NCBI GenBank assembly: GCA_021323255.1
Contig: JAJTCL010000032.1
Span: 1 to 13,334, forward strand
Length of the DNA stretch: 13,334 nucleotides
Source: Propionibacteriaceae bacterium
GTDB taxonomy: Bacteria; Actinomycetota; Actinomycetes; Propionibacteriales; Propionibacteriaceae
Direction of reading: 5' to 3'
Numbering within the stretch: position 1 is the first letter of the stretch; each line of letters starts with the position of its first letter. Made by a program: the position numbers and the translations under genes. Below are positions 5,905 through 11,883 of this stretch, one piece after another. The notes beneath the pieces are model-generated. The model ran no database searches, was not told the origin of the DNA, and saw only the letters and a program-made list of their open reading frames with translations.

Positions 5905-6683
5905 CGCCTTCCGACGGTTCGGCTGTGCCGCATGTGCAGCTCATCCGAGCTCCGAATCCAGGGCCGATGACCCTGGACGGAACCAACACCTGGGTGATCG
6001 TCCATCACGATGAGGGCGCGCTGGTGGTCGACCCCGGCCCGGCAATCCTGACTCACCTCGACGCGGTGCTCGCGGCATGCGCACCACGCTTGGCCACCAT
6101 CGTGCTCACTCACTCACATCTCGATCACTCAGAAGGTGCAGCGGTGCTTGCCGAGCGAGCTGGTTGTGGGGTACGAGCCGCCGATCCGCAATTCCGCGTG
6201 GGCCCGGATGGGCTGGAGGGCGGAGAGCTGCTGCGTGTCGGTGCGCTGAGTTTGGAAGTGGTCGAGACGCCCGGTCACACCAGTGATTCCCGTTCCTTGC
6301 TGCTGTCCCATCCCGATGGGGTGAGCCAGATGATCACCGGCGACATGGTGCTAGGTCGCGGTACCACAGTGATCACTTACCCGGATGGCGATTTGGCGGC
6401 ATATTTCGCCTCGCTCGATCTGCTGGAGGGAATGGTGCGAGAGCGCAATGTGACCGAGCTGCTTCCCGGTCACGGGCCGATTGTCACCGATCCGCTGCCG
6501 TGGCTGTCCTTCTATCGTCGCCATCGGCATGAGCGTCTCGACCAGATCCGTGCCGCTCTCGCGGCGGGGGACCGTACCGCCGGTGAAATCGTGGCCCGGG
6601 TGTATGCCGACGTCGACCGCCGCGTATGGCCAGCGGCCGAGCAGTCGGTCCGGGCGCAACTGGACTACCTGCAGCAGCGGTAG
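5901..6683 (+). CDS. Metallo-beta-lactamase-fold hydrolase, LACTB2-like (Rv3677c-like)
   Basis: Two-metal hydrolase of 260 residues. The metal motif THSHLDH gives His71, His73, Asp75 and His76. Further ligands are His126 in ETPGHTSDS, Asp148 in ITGDMVLG and His191 in LLPGHGP. The opening LIRAPNPGPMTLDGTNTWVI and the C-terminal helical part (about 200-260, with YRRHRHERLDQI) are typical of the LACTB2 group, which includes endoribonucleases and thioester-like hydrolases. True beta-lactamase activity is not expected. The ATG at 5901 is chosen because it overlaps the Nudix stop as ATGA; an in-frame ATG at 5856 would lie inside the Nudix gene. The same gene follows the RidA gene in mycobacteria. 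The substrate is unknown. Confidence 0.92.
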   Translation: MTPSDGSAVPHVQLIRAPNPGPMTLDGTNTWVIVHHDEGALVVDPGPAILTHLDAVLAACAPRLATIVLTHSHLDHSEGAAVLAERAGCGVRAADPQFRVGPDGLEGGELLRVGALSLEVVETPGHTSDSRSLLLSHPDGVSQMITGDMVLGRGTTVITYPDGDLAAYFASLDLLEGMVRERNVTELLPGHGPIVTDPLPWLSFYRRHRHERLDQIRAALAAGDRTAGEIVARVYADVDRRVWPAAEQSVRAQLDYLQQR

Positions 6684-6771
6684 AACGGCTCTCTGGTGGG
6701 TCAGCAAGTCCTCAGGAAGCTCATTCTCGCCTCACAGCGTCCACATAGGGTTCCGCGTCACTGTCGATGCC

Positions 6772-8034
6772 ATGAACCAGAACCAGCAGCCCGGATTCCC
6801 AGACTTCACTACTCATCCTCAGCCTCCGCGCTCCGGTGAGGAGCCCACGGTCATCCTGCCGACTGGGCAGTACGGGGCCTACACCGGAACTGACTTCCCG
6901 GCTCCGGCGGGTGTTCCTCCGCTGAGCGCTCATCCTGCTCCGGCGCCGGCCGTGGAGCGGCCCAGACGCCGAGCCGGCGGCTTCATTGCCGCTGCGGCGA
7001 TCGCGGCTGTGGTGGGTGCCGGGGCTGGCATAGGTTCGTACGCCTTCCTCGGCAACGAGGGCACCGGCTCGCCGGTCAGCGTGACCAGCGGGGCGGCACC
7101 GCAGGGTCCGACGCTGGATGGCACCGTCGCGGCAGCTGCGGCGAAGATCGAGCCGTCTTTGGTCACCATTGCCGTGCAGGCAGCTGGCAAGGGCGGCATT
7201 GGCAGTGGCGTTGTGCTTGACAACGATGGGCACATCCTGACCAACGATCACGTGGTTGCGGCCGCCACCCAGGGCGGCACCATCACCGTCACCTTCCACA
7301 ATGGCTCGACGGCGACTGCCAAGATCGTCGGAACCGCTGAATCGAGCGATCTCGCGGTGATCAAGGTCGAGGGTGTCAACGATCTCAACCCGGCGACTTT
7401 CGCGAAGTCCAGCGAACTCACCGTCGGGCAGACCGTCGTCGCCGCTGGCGCACCTCTTGGTCTCTCGGAGTCGGTGACGAGCGGCATCGTGTCCAACACT
7501 GCGCGGCCGGTCCGTTCAGGGAACAACGGTGACGCTGTCTATCTGGCCGTGCAGACCGACGCCGCGATCAACCCGGGCAACTCCGGTGGTCCGCTCGTTG
7601 ACCTGAACGGTGCCGTTGTCGGCATCAACTCCTCGATCGCCAGCACCAGCTCAGGGGCTGACGGCGGACAACCAGGCAATATCGGCATTGGCTTCGCTAT
7701 CCCCTCTGAGGTCGCGTCGCGAGTCGCGAGCGACCTGATCACCACTGGCAAGACCAGCAATGCCCAGCTCGGCGTACGGCTGAGTGGTTCTGATTCCGAA
7801 CTGCCGACCTCTGTTGGTGTGCCGCTGGGTGAGGTGATCAGCGGCGGCCCGGCAGAGAAGGCCGGTCTGCAGGCTGGAGATGTGGTGACGAAGATCAACG
7901 ACTTCCACACCACTACGGCCGACGGGCTGATCGCGGCTACCCGGTTCTATCCGCCTGAGACGACCGTCACAGTCACCTTCATCCGCGACGGCGGCTCACC
8001 GCAGACCGTTGAGGTGACTCTCGCGGCCACCTGA
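6772..8034 (+). CDS. HtrA/DegP-like trypsin-type serine protease with PDZ domain, membrane anchored
   Basis: Envelope quality-control protease of 420 residues. Residues 1-67 are a proline-rich, probably cytoplasmic region ending in RPRRR. One membrane segment spans about 69-92 (GGFIAAAAIAAVVGAGAGIG), placing the rest outside. The protease domain (about 115-325) has the full triad: His160 in TNDHVV, Asp193 in SSDLAVIKV, and Ser271 in NPGNSGGPLVD. A PDZ domain follows at about 330-417, with ISGGPAEKAGLQAGDVV. The ATG at 6772 fits the usual start; there is no good ribosome site, and the frame is open far upstream into the MBL gene, where the sequence no longer looks like a protease. It stands 88 nt after the MBL gene. 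Its architecture is like mycobacterial PepD, not the multi-pass protease MarP. Confidence 0.93.
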   Translation: MNQNQQPGFPDFTTHPQPPRSGEEPTVILPTGQYGAYTGTDFPAPAGVPPLSAHPAPAPAVERPRRRAGGFIAAAAIAAVVGAGAGIGSYAFLGNEGTGSPVSVTSGAAPQGPTLDGTVAAAAAKIEPSLVTIAVQAAGKGGIGSGVVLDNDGHILTNDHVVAAATQGGTITVTFHNGSTATAKIVGTAESSDLAVIKVEGVNDLNPATFAKSSELTVGQTVVAAGAPLGLSESVTSGIVSNTARPVRSGNNGDAVYLAVQTDAAINPGNSGGPLVDLNGAVVGINSSIASTSSGADGGQPGNIGIGFAIPSEVASRVASDLITTGKTSNAQLGVRLSGSDSELPTSVGVPLGEVISGGPAEKAGLQAGDVVTKINDFHTTTADGLIAATRFYPPETTVTVTFIRDGGSPQTVEVTLAAT

Positions 8035-8055
8035 GTTGAGGCTGCGTCATCGCTT

Positions 8056-8110
8056 CCCGGCTCGCCCGTACCCGTAAAGGTTGAACGTGCGAGCCGGGGT
8101 TCGCTCTTTC
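8056..8110 (+). terminator. Terminator-like hairpin after the protease gene
   Basis: CCCGGCTCGC at 8056-8065 pairs perfectly with GCGAGCCGGG at 8089-8098, a 10-bp GC-rich stem. It starts 22 nt after the htrA stop and is followed by a T/C-rich tail (TTCGCTCTTTCT). The 23-nt loop may form a small inner ACC/GGT pairing. The long loop and imperfect U-tract make it less than ideal, but position and stem strength suit an intrinsic terminator, possibly acting on convergent crp transcripts too. Confidence 0.55.
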
Positions 8111-8130
8111 TATCGCGGCCAGGGAAGGCC

Positions 8131-8213
8131 AGCAACGAACGTCCACGTGCGATCCTGATGCGATACACACGTTGCAACGTGTGCATCGCGTAAGCAACGA
8201 ACGTCCACGTGCG
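8131..8213. repeat. Two 21-bp direct repeats flanking a 30-bp palindrome
   Basis: An identical 21-bp sequence beginning AGCAACGAACGTCCACG occurs at 8131-8151 and 8193-8213, 62 bp apart start to start. Each copy contains a CACGTG hexamer. The 41-bp spacer holds a 30-bp inverted repeat at 8160-8189, centred between 8174 and 8175, with 15-bp arms and a single mismatch (8165/8184). The core CACACGTTG/CAACGTGTG is a perfect 18-bp palindrome with no loop. The whole element lies in the non-coding gap between convergent htrA and crp, downstream of the terminator hairpin. No function is recognised; a protein-binding site or a genome-dispersed intergenic repeat are the leading options. Confidence 0.9.
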
Positions 8214-8248
8214 CTTCTACGAGCAAAGCGAGCGGTCGAGCCGCGGCT

Positions 8249-8926
8249 TCATCGGGCCCGGCGTTCCACTCGCTCGACATCGAGGATGGTGACGGAGCGA
8301 GGCTCCAACCTGATCCAGCCGCGGGCCGCAAAATCGGCGAGGGCCTTGTTGACCGTCTCTCGTGAAGCCCCGACCAGTTGGGCCAACTCCTCCTGGGTTA
8401 GGTCATGGTGCACGTGCATGCCGTCGTCCCGTTTGTCGCCGAACCGCTGAGCCAGCTCCAACAGCTGCTTTGCGACTCGGCCCGGGACATCGGAGAAGAC
8501 CAGGTCGGCGACCACATCATTGGCTCGCCGGAGCCGCGCGGCAAGCTGGCCGAGCAACCCTTGAGCCACCTCAGGACGATCGGTCAGCCATGGAATCAGC
8601 TCGTCGTGCTCCAGGGTCCGCAGCTCGCAGGCCGTGACGGCTGTAGCGGTGGTCGAGCGCGGTCCTGGATCGAAAACCGACAGCTCGCCGAACATCTGGC
8701 CGGGCCCGACCACTGCCAGCAGGTTCTCCCGCCCCGCCGACCCGGTGCGTCCCAACTTGATCTTGCCGCTGACTACGATGTAGAGCCGGTCCTCGGTGTC
8801 CCCTTCGTGGAAGAGCACGTCGCCCTTGTTGAGGTACAGCTTTCCCATGGCAGAGGAGAGCGCGGTCGCGGCTTCGTCCTCCAGTCCGGCGAACAGCGGT
8901 GCCTTCTTCAGGACTTCCGGATCCAC
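8249..8926 (-). CDS. crp: Crp/GlxR-family cAMP-responsive transcriptional regulator
   Basis: Global regulator of the CRP/FNR family, 225 residues, very similar in recalled sequence to mycobacterial Crp (Rv3676) and corynebacterial GlxR. The N-terminal cyclic-nucleotide domain includes GDVLFHEGDTEDRLYIVVSGKIK and the phosphate-binding cassette MFGELSVFDPGPRSTTA at 78-94, with Glu81 and Arg90 in the cAMP-contact positions. A long dimer helix follows at about 118-145. The DNA-binding helix-turn-helix lies at about 176-198, with LTQEELAQLVGASRETVNK. The start is GTG at 8924-8926, set by a GGGAGG ribosome site 6 nt upstream. It is divergent from nth and convergent with htrA. No full TGTGA-N6-TCACA site was found by eye in the window. 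Confidence 0.96.
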   Translation of the reverse strand: MDPEVLKKAPLFAGLEDEAATALSSAMGKLYLNKGDVLFHEGDTEDRLYIVVSGKIKLGRTGSAGRENLLAVVGPGQMFGELSVFDPGPRSTTATAVTACELRTLEHDELIPWLTDRPEVAQGLLGQLAARLRRANDVVADLVFSDVPGRVAKQLLELAQRFGDKRDDGMHVHHDLTQEELAQLVGASRETVNKALADFAARGWIRLEPRSVTILDVERVERRAR

Positions 8927-8932
8927 GCGGTG

Positions 8933-8938
8933 CCTCCC
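8933..8938 (-). promoter_or_regulatory. Ribosome binding site of crp
   Basis: GGGAGG on the minus strand, 6 nt before the GTG start at 8926. It fixes this start over other in-frame codons. Confidence 0.8.
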
Positions 8939-8964
8939 TGATCACGGTTCGCCTATCGAGGGCA

Positions 8965-8994
8965 AGGCTACCGTTGAATGCCGAGGAACGTCAG
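8965..8994 (-). promoter_or_regulatory. Possible crp promoter
   Basis: On the minus strand CTGACG (8989-8994) and TAGCCT (8965-8970) are separated by 18 nt. This resembles an actinobacterial -35/-10 pair with the TANNNT form of the -10 box, leaving a leader of roughly 30-35 nt that includes the ribosome site. Identified by eye only. Confidence 0.35.
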
Positions 8995-9016
8995 GGGCCC
9001 GAGGGTGGCGCCGGAC

Positions 9017-9022
9017 TAGTGT
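9017..9022 (+). promoter_or_regulatory. Possible -10 box for leaderless nth transcript
   Basis: TAGTGT (TANNNT) ends 6 nt before the ATG at 9029, and no ribosome site is present at the usual distance. A transcript beginning at the ATG would explain this. The spacing is the same as at the DUF4177 gene. Confidence 0.35.
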
Positions 9023-9028
9023 GATGGC

Positions 9029-9796
9029 ATGAGTTCGAGCAGGTCAGGCGGCGCAGCCGAGTTGACTCCCGACGCCTCAGATTCGGCCGTAACTCTGGTC
9101 TACGACAAGTCCCGGACAGCACTGGTACGCCGCGCCCGCTCCATGAACCGCATCCTGGCTGCCACCTATCCCGACGCCCACATCGAGCTCAATTTCACCA
9201 ATCCGCTGGAGCTGCTCGTTGCCACCATTCTGTCGGCACAGAGCACCGACAAGCGGGTCAACTTGATCACGCCGCTGGTCTTCGCCCGCTATCCCGATGC
9301 GGCCGCGTACGCCGCTGCCGACCGGGACGAATTGCAGGAGCTGATCAAGCCCACAGGCTTCTTCCGAGCCAAAACCGACACCCTGATCAAGCTTGGGGCG
9401 ACATTGACCGAGCGCTTTGGGGGTGAAGTGCCCAAGCGTATGAGGGACTTGGTGACTCTCCCCGGCGTAGGCCGTAAGACCGCCAACGTGGTACTCGGCA
9501 ACGGCTTCGGCATTCCCGGCATCACCGTCGATACCCACTTCGGACGACTCGTCCGACGATTCGGATGGACCACCGAGACCGATCCCGACAAGGTCGAGGT
9601 TGCCGTCGCGGGACTCTTCCCTCCACGTGACTGGACGCAGCTGTGCCACAACGTCATCTGGCATGGCCGCCGGCGTTGCCATGCCCGGAACCCGGCGTGC
9701 GGCGCCTGCCCGATTGCTCACTGGTGCCCCTCCTTCGGTGAAGGAGAGACCGACCCGATCAAAGCCGCGAAGCTGGTTCGGGAGCCGCGGGGATGA
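9029..9796 (+). CDS. nth: Endonuclease III, DNA glycosylase/AP lyase
   Basis: Base-excision repair enzyme that removes oxidised pyrimidines and cuts the abasic site, 255 residues. The helix-hairpin-helix is LPGVGRKTANVVLG, with the Schiff-base Lys150. The catalytic aspartate is Asp168 in ITVDTHFGRL. The [4Fe-4S] cluster is bound by Cys217, Cys224, Cys227 and Cys233 with the canonical C-x6-C-x2-C-x5-C spacing. LLVATILSAQSTDKRVN near residue 62 is the family's N-terminal signature. About 20 extra residues precede the usual start (near TRALVRRAR), so initiation could be further in. The ATG at 9029 is preferred for its possible leaderless promoter, but there is no ribosome site. Its stop overlaps the next gene as ATGA. 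It is divergent from crp, as in mycobacteria. Confidence 0.96.
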   Translation: MSSSRSGGAAELTPDASDSAVTLVYDKSRTALVRRARSMNRILAATYPDAHIELNFTNPLELLVATILSAQSTDKRVNLITPLVFARYPDAAAYAAADRDELQELIKPTGFFRAKTDTLIKLGATLTERFGGEVPKRMRDLVTLPGVGRKTANVVLGNGFGIPGITVDTHFGRLVRRFGWTTETDPDKVEVAVAGLFPPRDWTQLCHNVIWHGRRRCHARNPACGACPIAHWCPSFGEGETDPIKAAKLVREPRG

Positions 9797-10437
9797 TGAG
9801 GGGACGTGGCCGGCTCATGCCGGCGGTCGCCGCACTCGTGTTGGTGCTAGCGGGTTGCACTGGGCCAACCGGGCTCGACCGGCCGGCATCACCCCTTGAG
9901 GCGCCGACCGAGGCCCTACCGACGCCAGAGGTGACAGCAGATCTCGCAGCTATGAAGAAGGCGGCGGGGATCGCAGACTGTCCGCGCTCCCACCCCGAAG
10001 TCGCGGCCACGCCGTCCGGATTGCCTGACGTTGTGCTGCCGTGTCTCGGCGGCGGACGCGAGGTGCGGCTCGCCGGGCTTCGCGGCAAGCCCATGATGAT
10101 CAACGTCTGGGCGCAGTGGTGCGGACCTTGCCGCGAAGAAGCTCCGTACCTGGCCGAGGTGGCAGCGGCGAATGACTCCGAGCTGGTGATCGTCGGAATC
10201 GACCACGCCGACCCGCGACCAGATCTGGCTATCGAGTTCGCGCAACTGTCCAGCTGGAGCTACCCGCAACTGGCGGATCCCGATGTCGTGTTGCGCGCCG
10301 AGTTGCAAATCACTGGCCCGCCGCAGACCTTCTTCGTCCGCCCGGATGGCACCATCGCCTATCGCCACGCCGGGCCATTCGGCTCGGCGGCACAGATTCG
10401 CGGCCTGGCGGCTCAGCATCTTGGAGTCACTCCATGA
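9793..10437 (+). CDS. TlpA/ResA-like thioredoxin-fold lipoprotein (Rv3673c-like)
   Basis: Envelope thiol-disulphide oxidoreductase, 214 residues. A lipoprotein signal peptide (MMRGRGR, a hydrophobic stretch, lipobox LAGC) predicts lipidation at Cys22 and anchoring on the outer face of the membrane. A proline/threonine-rich linker leads to the thioredoxin domain, with active site WCGPC (Cys110 and Cys113) and a cis-proline region TGPPQTFFVRPDG. Two further cysteines, Cys63 and Cys84, lie before the domain and could form a structural or second redox disulphide. The start overlaps the nth stop as ATGA, and its own stop overlaps the following Nudix gene likewise. Likely partners include cytochrome c maturation or other exported thiol proteins; none is encoded here. 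Confidence 0.92.
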   Translation: MMRGRGRLMPAVAALVLVLAGCTGPTGLDRPASPLEAPTEALPTPEVTADLAAMKKAAGIADCPRSHPEVAATPSGLPDVVLPCLGGGREVRLAGLRGKPMMINVWAQWCGPCREEAPYLAEVAAANDSELVIVGIDHADPRPDLAIEFAQLSSWSYPQLADPDVVLRAELQITGPPQTFFVRPDGTIAYRHAGPFGSAAQIRGLAAQHLGVTP

Positions 10438-11120
10438 CCGATGCTCAGCCGGAACGGCCTGAGTGGCTCAACACCCTGACCGACGCCCTCTCCGAGCAGT
10501 CGAGGCTGGCTCAGGTGGTCGCCATCCGGCCAGGAATCGGAGCCAGGCCGGCGGCAGTATTGATCTTGATCGGTGAGGGCCCGACCGGCCCGGAGATCAT
10601 GTTCATCGAGCGGGCCGCCGGTATGCGTACCCACGCCGGACAGATTGCCTTCCCGGGCGGCGCAGCTGACGCGGATGATCTTGATCTGGCTGACACCGCG
10701 CTGCGTGAGGCGGCCGAGGAGACGGGCCTGGAGCGGAGTGGGATCGAGGTGCTCGGTGTGCTGCCGCCCGCGTACGTGGAGGTGAGCGGGTTTGATGTCA
10801 CAGCAGTGATCGCCTGGTGGCGCGACCCGGGCCCGGTGGCGGTGATGGACTCCCGAGAAGCGGCATCGATCGACATCGTGCCGGTCTCGGTACTCACCGA
10901 CCCGGCACATCGCGCCCGGGTCCGGCATCCGTCGGGCTATACAGGCCCGGCGTTCGAGGTGAACGGTCATCTCATCTGGGGCCTGACCGCGCACCTGCTG
11001 GACGGCGTACTTGATCTTGCGGGGTGGCAACGGCCCTGGGATCGACGTCGCGAGGTAACCATTCCAGCGCGGTACCTGACTGACCGAAGACCAGACCGGG
11101 GAGGGCCTGATGCCCACTGA
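10434..11120 (+). CDS. CoA-type Nudix hydrolase (Rv3672c-like)
   Basis: Nudix hydrolase of the CoA pyrophosphatase group (NUDT7/YeaB-like), 228 residues. Members usually split CoA into phosphopantetheine and 3',5'-ADP. The group signature is IERAAGMRTHAGQIAFPGG at 58-76, preceding the Nudix box with REAAEETGL at 91-99, which supplies the metal-binding glutamates. It differs clearly from the other Nudix protein in the window, with a normal-length box and the MRTHAGQ signature. The ATG at 10434 overlaps the thioredoxin stop as ATGA. Its last 11 nt overlap the HD-domain gene. The CoA assignment rests on the signature. Confidence 0.9.
   Translation: MTDAQPERPEWLNTLTDALSEQSRLAQVVAIRPGIGARPAAVLILIGEGPTGPEIMFIERAAGMRTHAGQIAFPGGAADADDLDLADTALREAAEETGLERSGIEVLGVLPPAYVEVSGFDVTAVIAWWRDPGPVAVMDSREAASIDIVPVSVLTDPAHRARVRHPSGYTGPAFEVNGHLIWGLTAHLLDGVLDLAGWQRPWDRRREVTIPARYLTDRRPDRGGPDAH
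11098..11105 (+). promoter_or_regulatory. Ribosome binding site of HD-domain gene
   Basis: GGGGAGGG lies 4 nt before the ATG at 11110, inside the end of the upstream Nudix gene. It supports this start and an 11-nt gene overlap. Confidence 0.7.
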
Positions 11121-11754
11121 TGATCAGAAGTCCGAACTGCTGGCCCGCTGGAACGCCACCTTGCCGCGGCAGCAGGAGCTTGGTGAGAACTTGATCACTC
11201 GCTACAGCGAACCGCACCGTCATTACCACACCAGCAAGCACCTGCTCCAGGTGCTGACCATGATCGACGAGCTAGCTGATGATCATGACGTCTTCCTGGT
11301 GCAGCTTGCTGCGTGGTTCCACGATGCTGTCTATGCCATTCCGCCCGGTCAGATCAGCAACGAGGAGGCTTCAGCCCGGCTGGCGTTGCGGGAGCTGAGC
11401 CGGGTCGGGCTGGAGCAGGAAGATCTGAACCAGATCGCGCGGCTGGTGCGGCTGACCGAGACTCACGTGCCGGGACCGCGTGATCCCGAGGGTGAACTGC
11501 TGTGCGATGCCGATCTTGCGATCTTGGCATCTGATCCAGCCGACTACGCCGCCTATCTGGCCGCGGTACGCCAGGAGTATGCCCAGGTGCCGGAGGAGGA
11601 CTTCCTTGCCGGACGGCTGGCCGTGCTCACTGAGCTTGCGGACCGTGAGATCTTCCGTACCTCCAAGGGGCGTCAGCTGGCCGGTGCTGCCCAGGCCAAC
11701 CTCGCCGCGGAGATCAGTGCGCTGTTGTCGAATGGCTCGCTCCGCTCGCTGTGA
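11110..11754 (+). CDS. HD-domain metal-dependent phosphohydrolase
   Basis: Predicted HD-superfamily phosphohydrolase, 214 residues, of the small bacterial group related to COG4339. Metal-binding motifs are HRHYHTSKH at 36-44, the HD pair His71-Asp72 in AAWFHDAVY, and a downstream aspartate in LLCDADLAILAS (132-141). Such proteins act on phosphate esters, often nucleotides, but the substrate is unknown. A strong ribosome site and the 11-nt overlap with the CoA-type Nudix gene place it as the last gene of the nth operon. In mycobacteria this slot is occupied by the protease MarP, so this gene is a local difference. The 3' end is rich in CGCTC words, but the frame stays open to the TGA. Confidence 0.88.
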   Translation: MPTDDQKSELLARWNATLPRQQELGENLITRYSEPHRHYHTSKHLLQVLTMIDELADDHDVFLVQLAAWFHDAVYAIPPGQISNEEASARLALRELSRVGLEQEDLNQIARLVRLTETHVPGPRDPEGELLCDADLAILASDPADYAAYLAAVRQEYAQVPEEDFLAGRLAVLTELADREIFRTSKGRQLAGAAQANLAAEISALLSNGSLRSL

Positions 11755-11883
11755 TGTTCGCTGGAAAGAGCCTCCTTCGTCGCGCAGCGTGAAGCGCAAG
11801 AGCGTCGCTCCCCGCAGCGCTCCTGCAGGCTGCGTCGCTCACATCACGGACTACCTCGGTATCGCTGTGGAAGGATCGGACGC
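11755..11883. other. Intergenic gap with short repeats before the glucosidase gene
   Basis: The 129-nt gap contains the word GCGTCGCTC twice (11802-11810 and 11832-11840), a small palindrome GAGCGTCGCTC at 11800-11810, and a weak GCAGC/GCTGC inverted repeat at about 11814-11833. These could contribute to termination of the nth operon or to an operator for the glucosidase gene. No clear U-tract, -35 or -10 box was identified. Confidence 0.35.
11869..11875 (+). promoter_or_regulatory. Ribosome binding site of glucosidase gene
   Basis: GGAAGGA lies 8 nt before the GTG at 11884 and determines the start. The frame has no other good start before the conserved WWKSAVVYQIYPRSF block. Confidence 0.75.

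Noticed and set aside
5901..6683. Antibiotic resistance beta-lactamase
   Set aside because: The fold is MBL, but the sequence belongs to the LACTB2-like hydrolase group, has no signal peptide and sits in a conserved housekeeping block.
8131..8213. CRISPR-like interpretation of the two 21-bp repeats
   Set aside because: Only two copies, a palindromic spacer and no cas genes; the repeats themselves are too short for a CRISPR repeat.
9018..9035. Crp binding site at TGTGATGGCATGAG before nth
   Set aside because: Only one half (TGTGA) matches the TGTGA-N6-TCACA consensus; the second half is absent.
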